64,000 bases of DNA from Campylorhamphus procurvoides (Eukaryota > Chordata > Aves > Passeriformes > Dendrocolaptidae): positions 63,889 to 127,888 of the forward strand of contig WBMV01000127.1 in the NCBI GenBank assembly GCA_013396655.1, in the 5' to 3' direction. Each line of letters opens with the position of its first letter. Within the stretch, counting starts at the first letter, position 1. This document shows, piece after piece, positions 48,681 through 61,000 of the stretch. A program made the translations under genes and the position numbers. Below the pieces are notes generated by a model that was not told the DNA's origin, ran no database searches, and saw nothing but the letters and a program-made list of their open reading frames with translations.

Positions 48681-51600
48681 CGCTCAGAAATAATTCATAA
48701 ACATAGATGAGAATTCAGTGCCCATTAAATTTTGAGCAGGAGCTGTTTCCCAGGAAATATCTGAGTTTCTTTCCAAGGTAAGCAGCACAGCTGGCACATC
48801 CCTGGTGCAAACACACCCTTTTGGCTCGCTGTCCATCCCTGCCTGTTAGAAACACCCAGCCAGCAGCAACACAGGCAGCTCTTTAACCAAAGCCTGGTGT
48901 TTGTCCTGTATTGTACTGCTGGCAAAGAGCCCAGCCTGCACAAAACACTCCTGGGGGAAATCTCTCCATAAAAACTTCCCCACCTCTTGTTTTCAGCAGA
49001 AACCCAGAGCAGGAACTCATCACAGAGCAGGTGACAAAGCTGCACCTTTGCTGTGTTCAGGCTGGATTCATTAAGTGCTCCAAATTGAGCTCCAGAGAAG
49101 GCAAAGGCAACAAGCCCTGCTCTGAACTCCCATCAAATGGCATCACAGAGAAGGTAGGAACGGCACAATTTGGATGTCTGCAGCTCATTTTCAGATTAAA
49201 ACACTGAATTATGCAGAAATTAAGGCCCAGAACTCATTGAGGCTGCAACACACACTGATTTACTGCGGACAGGGTATGGTTTGTGCAATTGCTTGCTGTT
49301 TGGAGACCTTTTAGAGCCTCACTCTTTACACTGAGCTCCAGAATAAATATCTATCACGGCCCCTGAATTTTTCATGCTTTGGTTGCATAAACTGGCTAAC
49401 AGAATACAGAGAGATTACTTTTGTTGTTCCAGTTTCTTCCTAAATAAAAAAAAAACAAAAAAACAGGTGTGTACAGGGAGGAGAAAGGAAATAGAGGAAG
49501 GATTGCAGAACTGTGGGTAGATTTGAGAACACTCTTCTAGTAAATCAGTGTAAATTAGTGAGGTTGGGTGGAGTGACCCATTTCTGAGGGAGGCAGAGTT
49601 GATTTGAGGCTCCTGTGGATGCAGCCCAGAAGAAAACATTGTCACCAGAGAGCCCAGATATGGCAAGATGTGGTTCATCATTTTTGTCTGAGAAGGGAAG
49701 GGTGGGCTGCAGGACCCAGCCCGGAGGGATCTGGCTGGGAAGATGCTGCACTAAAGACATGCCCTGAGAAGCTCACAGATCATGGGAGTGGGGGAAGAAT
49801 GATAACAAAAGGTAGGATTGAGGGTTAAAATGTATTTAAAGAAAGAAGAGCCAGCCCCTGAAGAATAGGATCTGAACTAGAATGGCTGGCAGGTATTGTT
49901 TGATGCCTCGCTTAGCAATTTGGTCTAGAGGCACAAAACATTTATCAAACAAAGGTTTAGATATCTCCAGGTTTCTAGAAAAGCAAAAACTCCCAATAAA
50001 AACCCCTCCATAACCCCCAAATTAAACAATGCATATGTTGAGAACTGACAAGAACCAATAGTTTATCACTTGGAGTTTGTGCTGTGAAATCTGCTGGGAG
50101 GTTTCGCAGGCAGGCACTATCACCCCACTGAGGTGCTCCTTTGAACATGTCAAACCTTTCAACAGTTTTATTTTGGTGAGGAAAGAGACCTGCTGAGGAG
50201 AAGGAAAGGGTCTGGGAGAAAAAATTAGCAGGAAAATATGAGGTATCTGTTAAGGTTTTACAGGTATTTTGTTTCAAGGGCAGGCAGAGAAGTCTCCAAG
50301 GCTGAGGCTGAGAAAGAAAGGGTAAAATTAGGGGCAGCAAGATTAAAATATTACTCAAGGTTACTCAAGATTAGCTGTATGATGAATGGTCCCCAGAATG
50401 CTGCATAAATCAAGATAACTAAGACAAATGGAAGCCTAATTTAAGGAGTGTGCTCTCTCTGGATCAGAACTGGAAGGAACCAGACACATGACTGCCAGTT
50501 TAGGAGGTACAAGAGCACTACCAAAATCAGAGCAGATCTGGACAGAAAGTGGTTTCCTCGTGTCTTTTCCAAAGATGGAAGAGAAAAATCCTCTAGGAAG
50601 TGATGTTGGGCAGTAGCAGCAGTTTTGAGTGTGATTCCCCTCTCCCAGGGGGGAACTTTTGGTGACTTTAGCCTGGACCTTCTCTCCCCTGTGACAATGA
50701 CCTGACTCTTTGCTAAATCCTTCCTGTCCTATGCCTGTCTGTACATTAATCACTGCACTTCATTTTCATTGCACACTCAACCCTCTTCTCACCTTTCCTT
50801 CCTTTCCTCTCCCAGTTACCTTTTTGAACATCTAGAAGATATGAGATGTTATGCTAGCTAGCCCATGTTGTGCTAGAACTGGGGGATTTTCTTTAAAAAT
50901 GACCCCAACAAAATCCACTGCACACATTTTTAAAGCTGGGATGTCTTTAACACTTGCATTCTTGTTCAAAAATGCATCTTCCAGAGAACAATTTTCATTG
51001 TGCACACGGAAATCAGCACCACTGACAGGGCACAGAGCCTTGTGAGCCCAGAGAGGAGAGAGAGAGCCTGTCACCTGCTGGGAGAGTCTCAGTGGAAATA
51101 TCCACCAAGGGAAATTTATAATGCATTGACTTTGTCCTGCAAAGCCTTGTTTGCTAAACCTCCTCCTGATGAGTAGGGAAGCATCACTCACCAAGCCCTT
51201 TGTAGTTTAATTTCTCAGATTTCTTGCTGGGGGTGTTGATCAGCACTATTTGTCTATTAATAATCTGACATGTTAATTTAAGGAGGCTCACTTCATTGTT
51301 TTACAGACCTAAATAGGGATGCACAGTAAAATCTGTTTCCACTTGCTGATGGTTCACAAGAGTGGGCACGAGACCACTCCCATTTATTGATTTGTAATTA
51401 AGATGAATATGAAGGGGAAAAAAAGTCCAGTGACAATATTCAGTACACTGATACCTCCAGTACCAAAAGAAGGCTCAGCATTCAGCAAATAACTAATACT
51501 GATCCAGGCCCCATAATTCCTCTGAGGCTGCGCTTTCTGTTCCCCAAATCCTTAAGGAACAGGCAATTCCAAAGAGCCACACCTTCATCTAAGATGCTTT

Positions 51601-52200
51601 CCCTTTCTCTCCCTCACCTCGTCCACATTCATGTGTCTCTTTAACTGATCTGAATTAAAAACCCAGGAACCATCCTGATGCCATCAGAGCCAGATGAATA
51701 ATTTAGGTTCATGAAAACTTTAATCGGAAATTAAGCTTGTTTGCAGTGTTTCTTCAGCTTAATAACCACCTTCCCTTTGTGTTCCTGCCATTTACTGTTC
51801 CCCCTTCCACAGCTTCCAGCCAGTCATCCCCGTTCTTTTCCCCCAACCATGAACCTGTGGGACTTCAGAGCAAGTCAAATGGCAGAAACTATTGTGATTT
51901 TAAAAAAATTAAAATTAATAATACTAATAGGTTGAACAGCAGTTTTAAATGTTCACTTTTAATCTGAATGCTTGCAGAGCTCCAGCTTGCAGACTGCAAC
52001 CCCCCAAGGTACTTTCATCTGGCTGGAAACCACTGATGAACAGGTTCAAGAACAATAATAAAACTAAGTGGAGTTGTATTAATGGTAGTCTCATCATAAA
52101 TATCCTCTTCATTTCATTTCTCCTTCCTAAAGAAGCCAGAAATTAGAACTAGACACGGGCCAAAGGATGACCAGTGCAAATTAGCACAGGCACAGAGGGA
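48681..52200. other. Non-genic sequence with possible conserved patches
   Basis: No gene is supported. Two patches look less random than the rest: 49,230-49,410 (TTTGTGCAATTGCTTGCTGT, then CAGAATAAATATCTATCACG) and 51,230-51,310 (TGTCTATTAATAATCTGACA, TGTTAATTTAAGG). Open frames at 49.98-50.36, 50.44-50.75 and 50.83-51.19 kb (105-127 codons, minus strand) have no signal peptide, domain or splice context that I recognise. Confidence 0.5.
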
Positions 52201-52239
52201 TTTATTTATTTATTTATTTGTTTTGTTTTATTTTATTTA
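52201..52239. repeat. TTTA microsatellite
   Basis: About five TTTA units are followed by related TTTTG and TTTTA units, 39 bases in all. It is a simple repeat with no associated element visible. Confidence 0.88.
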
Positions 52240-52504
52240 GGGGAGTTGTTTCAGAACACAAAGTCTGCTCTTTTCCCAAAGTTATGTAAGTGGGTAATTC
52301 GCCCTTTATAAAAGTTAATCCATGTCTCCCAGCCTCTGAACCCACCTACATATATTGAATAAGTCATTTTATTACTTTGACTTGGCACAGCAAAATTGCT
52401 GTGTGTCTGCACACTTGCAGTTTGGGCACTGATTTTTATTTTCAGCTCGAAATAAAGGAGACAAGGGGGTGTATCTGTAATCTAATACACATATATGTAC
52501 CTGC

Positions 52505-52640
52505 TTCTCCCCCTGGTATCTCATTCAGGGGCTAATGCATTATAATGGAGCTGTTTATATTTGTTAGTTATGGAATATTGCACATTACACGAAAAAATCT
52601 GGCATCATTCATAAATCATACTTTTATTCCGCACTCTGTT
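52505..52640. promoter_or_regulatory. Possible conserved non-coding element
   Basis: The segment carries GGGGCTAATGCATTATAATG near 52,528, then GTTAGTTATGGAATATTGC, ATTACACGAAAAAATCTGGC and CATTCATAAATCATACTTTT, with two retained CpGs and no simple repeat. Motif density for homeodomain or POU-type factors is high. It is among the more convincing regulatory candidates here, but conservation has not been measured. Confidence 0.28.
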
Positions 52641-55377
52641 TAGCCAAAAATATGCACATATGTACAGACACATTTTATTACACAGAGGCACTACTGAATA
52701 TAAATAGAATATTTGTCAAACTTCAGATTAACATAAAAACAACATTGTGCAAAGAGCTGATTCTGCCAACCCCCTGGCACATCCTCCACATTTTAAAGTG
52801 TTCTGCCTCAAGCAGCAGAGCTAAAAGACTACCTTAGTGGAAAGAAAGAGTGGAAAATACACCCCAAGCAGAAGGAGGAGAGACAGCAGATGTCAGTCAT
52901 GGGAGAAAACACTGGTGACACACCAGGGAACCTTCCCCTTAAATGATATCAGAGAATTCATAATCAAACAGTGACATGATAAGGGCAGAATTGGCTTCTG
53001 AGCAAGAGACAATGGCTCACCTACATCGTGGTGTCTGCTGGAATCAGGAAAACTAAAACAACTGCCCTGAGTGGATGCCTGGTTTAAAACAGGGCATAAA
53101 GCAAAAATTATGCAAATATTTAAAAATTTACACCTCTCTTTCGTGTATTTTGTATAAGCAACCATAGCATTGTATTGATTTCCCTAATTTACTTAATTGA
53201 CAGTGTTTTAACCAAGACCATGAGCTCTGTGCAAGGAAACACAACTTCTTCATGGCATGGCAGCAGAGGGCGATAGAAATGGAAGCTAAGCACCTTTTCC
53301 CCACACTTTCTCAAACAATACAAAAGGTTTTAAACCATAAGGTAGACATTAAATGCAGAGAGGATATTTAACTTTTCTCTGCTCCACTGGAAATATACTT
53401 TCTGTTCCCTCTCATGCTCTGCATTAGGAAGGTGGAAACAGAAGGGAGAGGAAAAAAATGTGAATATAATAGTTATTAATTTGCTATGGATGTAGGCATT
53501 ATTCTAGAAAATGAGCTTGCAGGACAATGGAGTTACAGACAAGTGTGTTTTTGGCATACAGCAAATAAAGGAGGTCGATTTTTTAATTCTGAACTGTTTA
53601 TAATGCTGGTATTTACAGAAGCCAGAGCAGAGGTAATGATGGCAACTCCTGTGGAAAGTTCCCTAGGACAAAAGTAGTTCATTTGACTGAGATTTAGATG
53701 GTAAAATGTTTTCATTATCACCCAGGAAAATATTGCACTCCAGGGCTTCTTTCCAGGTTCCATCAGACGCAGATGAAGCTCATAAGTACTTAAACCAGAT
53801 TTTAGGCTGCTGTGTCAGGAAGTGGTTAAAAGAAAAAAAAACCCCTGTGTAAAATGATATCCAGTTTTTAAAGAATCAAAAACTTTAGTGTAACTAAGGG
53901 CAAGGAAAAAGTTATAAAATCAGATACACTGGACTAAAACCATCAAATTGCCAGTTTCTTTGTTTTATACGTTGGTTGGCATCAGCACAGGAACTTGTGT
54001 GAACCAAAGGGAGTAAGTTTGGCCACCTTTGCCTGAAGTCTCTGTGTGCCCCCCAGGACACACCTCAGTGCCCCCAAACATTGCTCTGCCAAAGCAGCTC
54101 ATGATTAGCTGAGCAGGGAATTGGGAGTATTTCACACCCATTGCACCTACAGTCACTTCTGCATTAGAACAAAATTCATCATTTTAGCAAGTGCACCGAC
54201 TGTCAGAACCCAGCCTCAAAAATATAGGGGAGATCAGGTTGATGCTAAGCAGAAAAATAAATCCAAAAGGAAAATTGTCTCCAGAACCTGTATCTGTGAG
54301 GGTTTGAAAGGCAGTAGTGGGTGAAAGAAATGGAAATAATAATTGTTATATTAATTGGTGTTTGCTCTTTTGTTATTTGAGCTCTGAAAGCATTTCTGAA
54401 AAATAACAACCCCAACTTTAGTCTGATCTCAGAGCTAAGAAAGTTTGTGGTTGCTGCCAGTGAAAGCAACACAATCTTTATCACCTTCCCACAAAACAGA
54501 TAAGTTTATACAGAGGAACTGCAAGTCAAAGTCGAGAGTTTGAAATTGCTTTAAAATGTTAGATAAAGGGAGTCTGAAGCAGAAATTAAAAACACAGAGC
54601 CAGTGGCCTTGAAAGCAGTTTATTCATGTCCTGGTTTTGTAGGTTTTGTGCTCTTTTTTTGGTAAAGTGCAACCAAAAGTAACACTTTTGGTAAGTGGCC
54701 TTGGATGAGATCCTGTAATTACAGATAAGGTGGCAATCTGGAGGTAGTATTTTATTCCCTATCTTGCCAAAATAATGCAAGAATTAATTAAAGTTTGCAA
54801 AACACCAGGAGATCCTGAGGCTAAATATCCTGTGGAAGTAGTAATGATCTATCTTGTCTTTGGCCATATGCACCCAGTCAGTTTGATGCTTTTTCAGGAA
54901 AGATTCATCTTGGCAGAATAACAAACTTGAGCTCTTCCTTATTGCTCCATGACAGGGGTTTTAGCATAGAACAAAACCAGCTGTAATTGATTTAGATTTC
55001 CTGCAAACCTTTTCTTGATTTTTCTCCATCAATTATATAATGTATGTAAATTTATCCCTACCTTCAGGAGAAATTATTTGTTCAGCTCTCTTCCAATTTC
55101 TATTGCCAGCTTTTCTTTCTTAATCTAGAATTAACTGCTTGGTGAATTTAGACATGCATTTGATCTCTTGTAGTAAAACATGTCCAATATGCCAGAAAAC
55201 TCTCTGGAGCTAATCATTTATTCAAGTGGCAGTAGAGGGAAATTAAAAAATGCATTTCTTACTTGACAGTGGCAGCAAACCATAACAAGTGATGGCAGAG
55301 GTGTGTGTCATATTTATGAGTGAGTTGCAAGAAAAGAAACCTGGATCCCAGTTTTTCCAATCAGGACTGATCCTAGG
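52641..55377. other. Non-genic sequence, no clear feature
   Basis: I see no exon, RNA or transposon. Open frames are at most 90 codons and featureless. Confidence 0.55.
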
Positions 55378-55440
55378 ATCACAGAATCATAGAATCAGTT
55401 GGGTTAGAAGAGACCTCCAAGATCATCAAGTCCAACCCTT
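55378..55440 (-). mobile_element. CR1 LINE 3' terminus, minus strand
   Basis: The plus strand reads ATCACAGAATCATAGAATCA at 55,379. This is the reverse complement of the CR1 terminal octamer repeats (TGATTCTATGATTCT). It is followed by GGGTTAGAAGAGACCTCCAA and GATCATCAAGTCCAACCC, the adjoining 3' UTR block. The 3' end of the element is at the left, so transcription would run on the minus strand. Similarity fades after about 55,440, although the sequence to 55,500 could be a diverged continuation. The copy is strongly 5' truncated and non-coding. Confidence 0.9.
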
Positions 55441-57049
55441 GATGCAGAGAGAAACCTCTCCCAAGGCTATTTTGTGTGCTAATCCAACCCTGGAAGAAAA
55501 TATGGCTCGTAATTATTCATGACTTTCATTCCATAATTTCAGTGTATCTCTGGAACATCCACAAGGAACATCCCAGGAACACTGGCTAAGTCTTTAAGGA
55601 GAAAACCAAGGGGGAAAAAGGGGACACACAGCAGTGTCATTTATCAAAACTGGGATTTGTGGGGTAAAAAATGTTCTCTTTAAAGCAATCTGTGCGAGTA
55701 GTGAAGTCTGAAGTGCACAGGTCCTTGACTCAGATAAAAAAGTCAAAACTGTGGTCCAGAAGACCATAAATGGACCAATTCATGTGCTGAAGGCAAGTCA
55801 CAAATGGTCCTTTCTAGATGTAATTCTCTTAAGGAATGAGCAGAAACCACTTGCAATTTCATGCACAATTTCTGTTCTTCAATTGTCTGCTAAAGAGCTA
55901 TCCCATGCAGCTTTAGGGGGTATTATACACTTACAATGTCCATATATTTAGCTGGAAATACCAGTTCTCTCACTTTCATTAAGGATTCCAATGTAGCAAG
56001 GCAAACTTTGGAGGAAGTATCAATCACAGGAGCAAGAAGTTAATTGTGCATGGGATAATGGAAGTGGGTCTTGATAGAAGGGTGGTAAAACACGCTGAAA
56101 ACACACTGAATAGTTATTACTCAGGGTTTTTTGGATCTCAGGAGCCAAAGTTACTGCTTTTGTATTTTAGGGAGAGGCTTAGGCCAGTCTTTCCACTTTA
56201 TGTTTAAGAGGATAACAAATCTTTATGGTCTTCTCTAGGAGAAAACAATAACTTGAGGCACGTGTGGATGAAAGTCTATTGAGGTAGGGCTGACAATTTC
56301 TTTCACTCAAAACTGCTTTAATTGAAAACACCTCCATTTTTCTTGTGATTTACATCTATTTTCCTTGTTCTGCTCCAAACCCCACACAAGTGCAGAGATG
56401 ATCAGACAACACAGGATGCTGATTTCAGAAAGATGCTCAGAAGCCACTTGCTGCTGTCCACTTCTTGAGATTCCCATTTCCCCTGTGTGTGGGGATTAGT
56501 GTCATCCTAAACCCTGCTCCCACTCAACACCACCGCAGCATTTCTAGATCAAAACACAGTCATTTCTGATTTCTCACTGCATTTTACAAGGGTTGGCCTG
56601 TGGGTTTATTGTTTCTTTGTGGGTGAGGGAAAAACACTGTTCTCTGGGAATTTTTTAATGTAAACCAATTCAGCAGTTTCTATTGCATGGATTATTTCTC
56701 TTTTGTTTTTATATATGTAAAGGTAGAAAAGAAAAAGCTGGGTAGTACTTTAGATGGATTTTAAACTTGCTTTCATAACTTGCAGTGTAAAGTGATACAG
56801 CCTTATTTTTCATATATTTTTTACCTTTCCATATCTCAGAATAATGTTAACATCTTGTGAAGTTGGGTACCATTAGGTGCCTGAAACAACCCAGTTTAGT
56901 GAGTCAGTATTTGCTTTAAAAGACAACACAGGTGTCAGAAAATACAGAGATTTGCAACAGTCTTTAAAGTCTTCCCTGAATTCTGCGTATAATAACAGAT
57001 TTTTTTTATTATTTTTTTTCCACATCTGCTTGCTATTGCTGCTGCATGT
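55441..57049. other. Non-genic sequence, no clear feature
   Basis: I see no gene or RNA. Short T runs near 57,000 are the only low-complexity feature. Confidence 0.55.
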
Positions 57050-57560
57050 AAAATTAGGTAACCTTATACAGCCTGCTTAGCAAGTTAAGGATGAAAAAGG
57101 TGATGTTTGCACAGCCACGTGGGAGCTGCAAGGCTCAGTGCCTATCTGTTAACATCCTCCCAAGGAAGGAGTTCAGGCTCATGTGCAATCAGTGGGTTAC
57201 TATCAGACTTATTATTACCCAAGAAATTTGGTTGGGAATTCTGTCTTAGTGACCCATTATCAGTCGCTGGGGTTATGGCTATGACTGTTTCCTCATTATA
57301 CCTGCTGGGATTTCACCAGCAGCAGCATCACACATCAGCCTGTGCAGGGCTGGGCTCTATTACAGCACTGCCAGCTTGTTGCCTTGGAGCCACAGCCAAA
57401 GGCATTCAATTACAGCCAGGCACGCTGGATTTCCCCTGCTCCAGGTTGGATCGTGCATGTTAATGATGCAAGACAGGATTTTTTTCATAATGGGAATGAG
57501 CCCACCATCCAGTTTGATTTTCACAGAGTAAATGACTCATTTTTCGATGCCTGGCACCAC
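57050..57560. promoter_or_regulatory. Possible conserved non-coding element cluster
   Basis: This tract has mixed composition, several CpGs and few homopolymers. It includes GCTTAGCAAGTTAAGG, GATGTTTGCACAGCCACGTG, GTGACCCATTATCAGTCGCT and, after a gap, GTGCATGTTAATGATGCAAG and AGAGTAAATGACTCATTTTT; the last contains a partly palindromic AP-1-like TGACTCA. Two overlapping plus-strand frames (57,107-57,463 and 57,342-57,821) cross it. They lack domains and splice signals, so I favour a non-coding role. Conservation is inferred, not shown. Confidence 0.3.
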
Positions 57561-57665
57561 CACGGGCACCTCAAGGGGCTGCACCCTGTACTGAGCCCTC
57601 TGCAGTGCTCCATATGGGCACAGCACCCCTTCCAGGGCAGGATGGGTGCCAGTCCTGGGGCGGGG

Positions 57666-57690
57666 GGCACAGCATGGCACAGCATGGCAC
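57666..57690. repeat. Short 10-bp tandem repeat
   Basis: The unit GGCACAGCAT occurs twice in tandem and is followed by a third partial unit GGCAC. It lies in a locally GC-rich stretch that includes a run of six Gs at about 57,662-57,667. Confidence 0.85.
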
Positions 57691-57847
57691 CTGTACCCCA
57701 TTATTCCCTGCTCATTATTTACAGCCAGCACCCAGGGGAGGGCTTTGTGCAGGGGGTGACAGGCCAGGACTCGGGTGAAGAAGTGACCACTCTTTGCTGC
57801 AGTGGATGTGACAACAGCTGATGGGTTTTTATCTCACACAGGAGGGT

Positions 57848-58013
57848 GCCAAGGAAGCTTCAGGTTAGACATTGGGGTGATTGCTTCACAAAAAGGGTGA
57901 TTAGAGGTTGGAATTAGGTGCCCAGCAAGGTGGTGGAGTCACCATCCCTTAGGTATTTTAAGGAGAGGCTGCACGTGGCACTCAGTGCCATGGTCTGGTT
58001 GAGAAGGTGGTGC
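57848..58013 (+). mobile_element. CR1 LINE 3' UTR fragment, plus strand
   Basis: Sense-strand CR1 blocks run in order: AAGCTTCAGGTTAGACATTG (about 57,856), CTTCACAAAAAGGGTGATTA, GTGCCCAGCAAGGTGGTGGA, GTCACCATCCCTTAGGTATT, then GGCACTCAGTGCCATGGTCT and GTTGAGAAGGTGGTG. The GTGGCACTCAGTGCCATGGTC block is characteristic of a CR1 subfamily group that I link to CR1-Y-type elements, from memory. The expected 3' tail with ATTCTGTG octamers is missing, so the copy is truncated at both ends. It is non-coding. Confidence 0.87.
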
Positions 58014-61000
58014 CTTTCCTATTGAAGGGAACAGGCCAAACATAAACAGTGTGGTCACTTTGTCACTGTACTCCATATATATTCAAGAGAAAGCAGCAAA
58101 TAATATTTATGTCACATTGTTGACAAATAACAGCTTGGTAAAGAGTCACTTTCTGAATATATGCCTGTGGAGAGGTAAACAGAAAACTATTGGGAATGCA
58201 GAGGTTTTAGTGCAACCTCCAAAGCTGCATTTTCCTTGCTGCGGACCAGTGTTGTTTCTGTTTTGAAAGTTTCAGTTAGTTCTTGACTTTGGAATTGAGG
58301 ATGCTGAAGGCAGGTGACCAAGCATGACCATAGAGAAGAGTCTACAAAGGAATACAAGTGTTTCTGTTAGGGGTCACCTGGTGTTCAGGTACTGAAAGGA
58401 GCTTTTTAGGGGCAACCAGGCATGTAAAATTAAAAGCAGAATGCTTATTCCATTTCTTCTTCCAGTGATTCTCTGACTGGCTGACCTTTGGCTGGTGTCT
58501 GGCAGCTTCTCAAGGAGCCCTCTGTGCTTTACCTGGCTGTTCTAGGCTTGGGGAGTGCAAAACTGATACCTACAGTCAATGTGTCACCCCAAGGGATGCA
58601 TTGTGGCTAATGCCTAGAATGGTTTCATGAAATTATTGCTCAGAGTTGGTTTTAGAAGGCTGCCATATTACCCACACATCAAGAAACACCAAAGATGGGC
58701 TCTTAGGCTGTGTTTGCACTCAGATAATGCAAGGTGGCAGTGATTTTGGGTGCTCATTCCATGCATGTGCTGTATTTTGGGCCCTTGTGGCAGGGCAGCC
58801 ATCCTAAAGGTACACCTTAGAGAATAGGGAAAATAAACACCAACAGGGAATTAAAAAAAATAAATAATGCTCCTGCTAATCTAAGATGGCAGCATTTTGC
58901 AAAATAATCTGGCATCAAAAGGAGGGAAGAAGCACTGCTGGGAACTCAGGAATGCAAGTGGGATCTGGATTAGTGGTGTACAATGACATGAATGTAAGCA
59001 GCCTTAAGTGTTAAATATTTAAATTGAATCGCTTCAACTTCTATTCATTTTTGGATTTCATGAACAACCAGGAAATGTAAATTTTACTAGAAAGATGTGC
59101 CTTCAGCATATGATAATGTGAGGTGGTTTTGGTGTAGTTAAATTTGTACAGTAAGCTTTTAACTATTGGTGTGCAAGGGAATTCTACTCATGTTTACTAC
59201 ATCCCCTTTCCTTTTCCTCCCTGAATGTGACACTCATAGCCTGGTACTCATGGAAATCAATTTTTAAATACTTGTGCCTGTCTGCTCTCAGAAGTAGGTT
59301 ACCTTTGTTCATCAAATGGAGAAATACAGATTATCTTTTTGAATACAGCTCAGCAATCCTGTGAACACTGGCAGCTGACCTCTGTGTGGGGAAATGGGTT
59401 TGGAGCCATTTGAATAACACAACTTCATTCAGTGTTCTGGGGACAGCATGAAAAGAGAGAGGCTAAGTTTGTCAAACATATTGTTTGTGGCAAATTATTC
59501 ATTCAGCTTTAACCAGCACACAGCAGCTTCTGTGCTTTGCATGCTGCTCAACTCTGAGTTCCATGGACTGGGGAATCTCCATCCTTGCCTGGATCATCCA
59601 TCCCAAGTGTTCTCCCACTCTGCAGGCCATACCATCCTTCCCTATCTTAGCCCCAGCTCAATTAAGACATGAGATGCTTTTCCTCCTCCCTGCTCTCCTT
59701 TTATCTCCCCTTCTGATATTTCTATGACATTTTTCTCCTCCATCCAAGAGTTGGTTCTGAATGCTGATAAGGTCACACTTGCTGTAAATTGCTGGGGAAA
59801 TAGGCCAGCCCTGGGGTGGCTGCTATCTTGCAAACATCAAACCTCTCCTGTTCAGGGGGTTCCAAGGATTATCTGAGTTCTCTCATTATTTTTCCACAGT
59901 GTTTAAACCCAAGTGCTTTAATACTTCTCCATTTGTTAAGTTTCCCTGCCAAGGCTCAAGGCAAAATGCAGTAAAATTCTCTCCTAGGCCTGTATTAATT
60001 GTGAAGGTTTAATAAACTTGAGGAGTTAGGCTGGCCCAACTGAGAGCTCCCTGTTGTATAGCAGCAGTACAGTTTGGGTTGGTCACTTTGGGCATTTGTT
60101 TTGGTTTTTATTTAGTTCCTCTCAGTTTTTAATCTTATTTTTTGCCTTTCAATTCTTCTGTCCCTTGTGCTGACATTTCTACTCAGCTTCCTAGCTTTCA
60201 CTTTTTTGTGGTTTTCAGTATTTTTAATCAAAACAGAGTGAAACTGAAAGATGAACTGCTGAATTTACAACAGTTGAGGGTATTTCAGCATCAGAAAGGA
60301 AAGTTATGATTCAGCTCTGCTGTCAGAACCTCCCATGTTGTTAAAAAATAATCCAGGAGATCGTGCAAAGTTTTTAAGCCTGACTTAAGTGACTAAATCT
60401 GTTTGCTTGCTGTTATTTTTGTCCAAAGTCCCAGTGCACGTTCTCTGACTTAACACCTGTTAGTCTTGGCCAATAATTTAATTTACAGGTTTGTGTCTGA
60501 GCTAAGATTCTATTTGGGTAATACATAGACAAAAGCTTAAAGAAGCTCCTGCATGCCAATATTAACATTTCCCTTCTTATTTTGAATAATTCATTTATTG
60601 TTCTCTTTCTAAACACTCATTTGCTAAAGGGTAGCACAGGGTTTTTTTCTAGAGGTTATTTACTAGTCTGCATAATAACTTTACTGATGAAGAGTGAACT
60701 ACATTGATTGTTATCAGAGAGGGACTACACAGAGTGTTTGTAAACACACTCTGGAATAAAACCTTTGCTTTGACAGAGTCCAGAAAGATTGACCTTTTCT
60801 ATCTTGGATCTTTGAGCTTGGAATTATGCCAGTGGAAACACTTGTGTATGTATTTGTCTACATAACAACTCGTGGTGCTGCTTTAAAAGACTTAGATATA
60901 TTTGAAATTATTTTTTTAAATTGGTTTTAAGCATGTTAATAATCTTTTCATATGACACCAACATAATTTTTAATTATTACATTAGAAATTTCACAGAGGC

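Noticed and set aside
10724..53117. Octamer motifs ATGCAAAT at 10,724, 15,877 and 53,110
   Set aside because: About two are expected by chance in 64 kb on both strands, and they are not clustered.
57107..57821. Two overlapping plus-strand frames of 118 and 159 codons
   Set aside because: They overlap in different frames, a minus-strand frame is open too, and no motif or splice signals support either.
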